A stretch of DNA of 26,932 bases, from NCBI GenBank assembly GCA_040006895.1, contig JBDTWB010000036.1, forward strand, positions 1 to 26,932, read 5' to 3'. The DNA comes from CAIWHR01 sp040006895. Its GTDB lineage: Bacteria > Pseudomonadota > Gammaproteobacteria > Burkholderiales > Casimicrobiaceae. How positions within the stretch are numbered: position 1 is the stretch's first letter; each line of letters starts with the position of its first letter. Of the stretch, positions 23,243 through 26,932 are shown piece after piece. The notes under the pieces were generated by a model. It worked only from the letters and a program-made list of their open reading frames with translations. It did not search any database and was not told the origin of the DNA. Both the position numbers and the translations under genes were made by a program.

Positions 23243-24294
23243 TGCGAACTTTCGTTGTTACTGTCTCTACGCTGCTGGCGCTGTCACTGCCGATCCCCGG
23301 CGCGAGCGCGGCCAGCGCGCCGGATGCCGTCGCCGTCGGCGCCTACGACGCACCGGATCGGCAGCAGCGCCTCGTCGAGGGCGCGAAAGCCGAAGGCGAG
23401 CTGACCCTCTATACGTCCCTCACGGTGGAGGACATGGCGGTGCTCAATGCCGCCTTCGAGAAGAAGTACGGCATCAAGGTGAAGATGTGGCGGGCGGCGG
23501 CCGACAAGGTGGTGCAGCGGGCCGTGACCGAAGCGCGCGGCGGACGCTTCGACGTCGACGTAATCGAGCTGTCGGCGCCGTCGCTCGAGTCGTTGGCGCG
23601 GGAGAAATTGCTCGTTCCGGTGCGCTCGCCCTACCAGGCGGAGCTCCTCGCGGCCGCAGTCCCGGCGCACCGCGAATGGGTGGGCTCGCGCCTCAACGTC
23701 TTTGCCCAGGCCTACAACACCAGGCTGGTCAACAAGGCCGACCTGCCGAAGACGTACGCCGATCTACTCGATCCCAAGTGGAAGGGCAAGCTCGGCATCG
23801 AGGCCGGAGACGACGACTGGTTTGCCGAGGTCGTCCGCTCGCTGGGCGAGACCCAGGGACTCGAGCTGTTTCGCAAGCTCGCGGCGGGGAACGGCCTGTC
23901 GGTGCGCAAGGGTCACACCCTGCTCACCAACATGGTGGCCTCGGGAGAGGTGCCGCTCGCCCTCACGGTCTACAACTTCACCGCCGAGCAGGTGAAGCAG
24001 AAGGGTGCGCCGCTCGACTGGTTCGTCCTGGCCCCCGCGGTGGCGCGCGCCAACGGCGTCGCCGTGGCGCGCCGGGCGCCGCATCCCCATGCGGCGGTGC
24101 TGTACTACGACTTCATGATCGGCGAGGAAGGCCAGCGCATCCTCGCCGACCGGGGCTTCGTGCCCACCAGCCGCAAGATCGACACCCCTCTCAACCGCAT
24201 GCCGCTGCGGCTCGTGGACCCGGCCCTGGTCCTCGACGAAAGCGCCAAGTGGACCCGGCTTTACGACGAGATCATCGTCCGCCAGGCCCGATGA
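23239..24294 (+). CDS. ABC transporter substrate-binding protein, AfuA-like (copy 3)
   Basis: The protein has 351 residues from ATG 23239 (a second ATG at 23242 is out of frame with it only by being the next codon, so either could serve). The signal peptide ends near ASAASA. Paralogue marks are ELTLYTSLTVEDMAVLNAAFE, KKYGIKVKMWRAAADKVVQR, LDPKWKGKLGIEAGDDDWF and APHPHAAVLYYDFMIGEEGQ. It is closest by eye to copy 1 in its C-terminal part. It is the third such protein in a cluster with only one permease and one ATPase gene. It is translationally coupled to the dehydrogenase upstream and followed closely by the cupin array. Confidence 0.9.
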   Translation: MMRTFVVTVSTLLALSLPIPGASAASAPDAVAVGAYDAPDRQQRLVEGAKAEGELTLYTSLTVEDMAVLNAAFEKKYGIKVKMWRAAADKVVQRAVTEARGGRFDVDVIELSAPSLESLAREKLLVPVRSPYQAELLAAAVPAHREWVGSRLNVFAQAYNTRLVNKADLPKTYADLLDPKWKGKLGIEAGDDDWFAEVVRSLGETQGLELFRKLAAGNGLSVRKGHTLLTNMVASGEVPLALTVYNFTAEQVKQKGAPLDWFVLAPAVARANGVAVARRAPHPHAAVLYYDFMIGEEGQRILADRGFVPTSRKIDTPLNRMPLRLVDPALVLDESAKWTRLYDEIIVRQAR

Positions 24295-24314
24295 CTCGCA
24301 CCAAGGAGACTGCC

Positions 24315-24941
24315 ATGGAAGATGAAGCACGACGCGAGACCGCGAGCAAGACCCCAGGCGCCGCGAGCGACGCTGCGCCTGCGCCGCAGGCCAACGAATC
24401 GCACTATCACAGCAAGAAGGACCGGGTGTTCGTGCGCGCCATCGCCGGCGCCTACAACCTCAAGGAAGAGCTCGCCCGGCTGCGCGCGCTGCCGCGGGTG
24501 CGCAAGGGGAGCGAGATCAAGTTCAACGACGGACCGCAGGCGTTCAGCCGGCACTACGTCGAGCCCAAGGACGGCATCACCCAGACGTTTCACATCCATC
24601 TCGAAGAGTACGGGCCGGGCGCCAAGTCGCAGAAGCATGGTCACGTCAACGAGGCGGCCTTCTACATCCTCGACGGCCGTGGCTACGAGATCCACGATGG
24701 AGTGCGCTACGACTGGAAGGCGGGCGACATCGCCATCGTCCACAACAACTGCGTCCATCAGCATTTCAACGCCGACCCCGACAAGCCGGCGCGGGCGCTG
24801 GTCATCAAGACCAAGCCGATGTACATGTTCATGAACATGCTGTTCCAGCAGCAGGTGGAGCCGCGGCCGAGCGAGCCGGCGCCCGGTGGCAAAGGGTTCA
24901 AGGCGCGTCACCTCGAAGCCGACTACAACCACGACGCGTGA
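24315..24941 (+). CDS. cupin-domain protein (array member 1)
   Basis: The protein has 208 residues from ATG 24315 with AAGGAG at 24303-24308. An earlier in-frame ATG at 24291 overlaps the upstream stop and is possible. After a low-complexity Ala/Pro-rich N-terminus, a single cupin domain covers about residues 90-175. Motif 1 is QKHGHVNEAAFYILDGRGYE (His, His, Glu ligands) and motif 2 GDIAIVHNNCVHQHFNADP (His). All metal ligands are present, so it is a likely iron or manganese enzyme. It is near-identical in large blocks to the cupin at 25720, roughly 80 percent by eye. The exact reaction is unknown. Confidence 0.85.
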   Translation: MEDEARRETASKTPGAASDAAPAPQANESHYHSKKDRVFVRAIAGAYNLKEELARLRALPRVRKGSEIKFNDGPQAFSRHYVEPKDGITQTFHIHLEEYGPGAKSQKHGHVNEAAFYILDGRGYEIHDGVRYDWKAGDIAIVHNNCVHQHFNADPDKPARALVIKTKPMYMFMNMLFQQQVEPRPSEPAPGGKGFKARHLEADYNHDA

Positions 24942-24948
24942 ACTGCAC

Positions 24949-24972
24949 GCCGGGCCGGTGGTGCGGCCCGGC
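24949..24972. terminator. strong hairpin between cupin genes
   Basis: GCCGGGCC (24949-24956) and GGCCCGGC (24965-24972) form a perfect eight-base stem with an eight-base loop, eight bases after the stop of the first array cupin. No T run follows, so it may act as a partial terminator or as protection of the upstream mRNA end. Confidence 0.45.
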
Positions 24973-25053
24973 TCCCAATCCGCGGGTCCAGCAGAGTGCC
25001 GGCCCGCTCGAACGATTGAATCAGCTAGTTGAACCAGCGATAAGGAGATGACG

Positions 25054-25662
25054 ATGGCCTGGAGTGAATCCAAAGCATGGATGAAGGGCACGACCAACGA
25101 CAAGCTGTACCAGGCGCTGCTCGACGACGCCATCGAGGCGCCGGTACGCAACGCCAAGCGCAAGAAGATCGTCCACCCGGAGGACATGCCGTGGGAGATG
25201 TCCAAGCAGGGCATCCTCAAGCACCTGCTCAACGAGGGCATGAACACCCGCATGGAGACGGTCGACGCCTACATGCAGATCATTCCGCCGGGCAGCCGGT
25301 CGGGCAAGCACCGGCAACTCGCCGAATGCTGCATCTACGTGGTCGAGGGCCGGGGCTACGACCAGCACCAGGACTGCGATGTCGAGATCACCGACACCTA
25401 CCACTGGAAGGCGCAGGACGAGGTGAAGCGCTACGAATGGGAAGCGGGCGACGTCATCTACATCCCGCCGAACACCATCTGCCAGCACTTCAACGCCGAT
25501 CTCGACCGTCCGGTCCGGCTCATCGTCGCCGTCAACCGCATCTACAAGCAATGCGGCCTGAACGACCTCGAGCAGATCGAGAACGCGCCGGAGTTCGACG
25601 CTTCGGTAACGCTGACTCCCGAGGTCGTTGCCAAGTACCTGAAGGCCAAGCAAACCGCATAA
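25054..25662 (+). CDS. cupin-domain protein (array member 2, diverged type)
   Basis: The protein has 202 residues from ATG 25054. AAGGAG at 25042-25047 is six bases away, whereas the in-frame ATG 25048 touches it and is unlikely. The cupin domain shows SGKHRQLAECCIYVVEGRGY as motif 1, with one His, Gln in place of the second His, and a Glu. Motif 2 is GDVIYIPPNTICQHFNAD. It differs from its two flanking relatives, which are more alike, and may form a hetero-oligomer with them. The function is unknown. Confidence 0.82.
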   Translation: MAWSESKAWMKGTTNDKLYQALLDDAIEAPVRNAKRKKIVHPEDMPWEMSKQGILKHLLNEGMNTRMETVDAYMQIIPPGSRSGKHRQLAECCIYVVEGRGYDQHQDCDVEITDTYHWKAQDEVKRYEWEAGDVIYIPPNTICQHFNADLDRPVRLIVAVNRIYKQCGLNDLEQIENAPEFDASVTLTPEVVAKYLKAKQTA

Positions 25663-25719
25663 CAGGGGTTGTCGGCGAGGCGCGGCAGCGCGGCGATCGA
25701 CGGTCCCGGAGGGGATTTA

Positions 25720-26274
25720 ATGGGCAAGGAATCGCACTGGGAAGGCAACAAGGACCGCACGTTCGTGCGGGCCATTGCCGGTCCCTACAACCTCAAGGAC
25801 GAGCTCACGCGCCTGCGGGCACTGCCGCGGGTGGTCAAGGGGAAGGAGCTCAAGTTCCAGGACGGCCCGCAGGCGTTCAGCCGGCACTACGTCGAGCCGT
25901 CCGACGGCATGGCGCAGACCCTGCACATCCATCTCGAGGAATACGCGCCGGGCGGAGCCAATGGCAAGCATGGCCACGTCAACGAGGCCGCGTTCTACAT
26001 CCTCGATGGCACCGGCTACGAGGTGCACGACGGCATCCGCTACGACTGGAAGGCGGGCGACATCGCCATCGTGCACAACAACTGCGTGCACCAGCACTTT
26101 AACGCCGACCCGAAGAAGCCGGCGCGCGCGCTCGTCATCAAGACGAAGCCGATGTACATGTTCATGAACATGCTGTTCCAGCAGCGCGTGCTGCCCCGTC
26201 CCAAGGAACCGGCACCGGGCGCCGAGGGCTTCCGTGCCCGCAACGACGAAACCGACTTCAACCACGCCGACTAG
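25720..26274 (+). CDS. cupin-domain protein (array member 3, duplicate of member 1)
   Basis: The protein has 184 residues from ATG 25720, which follows GGAGGGG at 25708-25714; an upstream in-frame start at 25669 lacks a site. The cupin motifs are GKHGHVNEAAFYILDGTGYE and GDIAIVHNNCVHQHFNADP, with all ligands present. It shares long identical blocks, also at DNA level, with the gene at 24315, including the KPMYMFMNMLFQQ segment. It lacks that protein's 25-residue N-terminal extension. Tandem duplication is the simplest origin. Confidence 0.86.
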   Translation: MGKESHWEGNKDRTFVRAIAGPYNLKDELTRLRALPRVVKGKELKFQDGPQAFSRHYVEPSDGMAQTLHIHLEEYAPGGANGKHGHVNEAAFYILDGTGYEVHDGIRYDWKAGDIAIVHNNCVHQHFNADPKKPARALVIKTKPMYMFMNMLFQQRVLPRPKEPAPGAEGFRARNDETDFNHAD

Positions 26275-26333
26275 TCAGCGGCCGGCTCACGAGGCTGGCC
26301 CACGACCGTCGCATCGAGAACGCAGGAGCAAGA

Positions 26334-26932
26334 ATGGCCAAGGACGCGCTCGTCTCGGAAGAGCTGGCGAAGAAGTTCGCCACCGAAAAGGAAACGCCCT
26401 ACACCCGCTGGGTGCGCGACACCGAAGGGCTCGACATCATCAGCGCGCACTACGTCCGCAATCTCATCACGGTGGATCTGAAGCCGTGGGCGCGGCGCGG
26501 CGGGCGCGGGGTGTTCATCAATCACGAGGCCTCGCGCACGTCCAACGATTGCTATGTCTGCGAGATTCCCGCTGGCAAGGAGCTCGCGCCGCAGCGGCAG
26601 CTGTTCGAGGAGATGATCTACGTCCTGTCCGGACGCGGCTCGACCAGCGTCTGGAACGACGCCGGGGAGCGGATCACTTTCGAATGGAAGGCCGGGTCGC
26701 TTTTCGCCATCCCGCTCAATGCCTGGCACCAGCACTTCAATGGCTCGGGCAGGGAGTCGGCGCGCTACGTCGCTGTGACCAACGCCCCGCCGGTGATCAA
26801 TCTGTACGAGGACCTCGAGTTCGTGTTCAACACCGCGCACGACTTCAGGAGCCGCTTCAACGGCGAGCCCGACTATTTCGCCAACAAGGGCGAGCAGAAG
26901 GGCCTGCTGCTGGAGACGAACTTCGTCGCCGA
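26334..26932 (+). CDS. cupin-domain protein, 3' end outside window (array member 4)
   Basis: ATG 26334 has CAGGAG about eight bases upstream. The frame stays open to the window end (199 codons). The visible part has APQRQLFEEMIYVLSGRGST (Gln-Gln and Glu where His-His-Glu is typical), then GSLFAIPLNAWHQHFNGSG with a His. It matches the first domain of the bicupin at 7035-8291, including the following NAPPVINLYEDLEFVFN and FRSRFNGEPDYF stretch, so the full protein is probably also a bicupin of about 400 residues. Confidence 0.85.
   Translation, partial: MAKDALVSEELAKKFATEKETPYTRWVRDTEGLDIISAHYVRNLITVDLKPWARRGGRGVFINHEASRTSNDCYVCEIPAGKELAPQRQLFEEMIYVLSGRGSTSVWNDAGERITFEWKAGSLFAIPLNAWHQHFNGSGRESARYVAVTNAPPVINLYEDLEFVFNTAHDFRSRFNGEPDYFANKGEQKGLLLETNFVA

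Noticed and set aside
25016..25047. possible promoter (TTGAAT / GATAAG) before the second array cupin
   Set aside because: The -10 would overlap the ribosome binding site and leave no leader, so a separate promoter here is unlikely.

Overview
The window is GC-rich DNA with long, tightly packed genes and Shine-Dalgarno sites of the GGAG type. Gene content fits a soil or water proteobacterium, most likely a betaproteobacterium of the Burkholderiales kind. That placement is an inference from protein style, not from a marker gene. No rRNA, tRNA, CRISPR array, insertion sequence or integrase was seen.

Left edge (1-960): the 3' tip of a gene whose last residues resemble NnrS, a small cupin gene, and a decayed norD remnant. 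The remnant has a one-base insertion near 803 and is cut off near 935. These look like leftovers of a nitric-oxide/denitrification neighbourhood, and the cut may mark the edge of an inserted accessory segment. Region 960-5388 holds a secreted alpha/beta-hydrolase-like gene (minus strand) with an in-frame 18-bp minisatellite in its signal region. Divergent from it is a two-gene molybdenum hydroxylase (2Fe-2S subunit plus Tat-exported catalytic subunit).

Region 5433-26932 appears to be one regulated catabolic/uptake cluster. On the minus strand are a bicupin and an EutA-like ASKHA ATPase. On the plus strand come a periplasmic binding protein, an IclR regulator, a ferredoxin-reductase, a Pht5-like protein and a second EutA-like protein with a histidine-rich tail. 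Next are a fused ABC permease and its ATPase, a ThDP enzyme, a second binding protein, a Rieske oxygenase, a 3-hydroxyisobutyrate-dehydrogenase-like enzyme, a third binding protein and four consecutive cupin genes, the last running off the end.

Three copies of a 17-bp inverted repeat (GTTCY-N7-GGAAC) lie in the divergent bicupin/binding-protein region, over the IclR start codon, and in the leader of the ABC permease operon. This suggests that the local IclR protein controls all three units. The likely job of the cluster is import of small organic compounds through one ABC core served by several binding proteins, followed by oxidation by Rieske, cupin and other enzymes. The most unusual element is the pair of EutA-like reactivases with no ethanolamine ammonia-lyase genes (eutBC) in view, one of them carrying a probable metal-binding tail.
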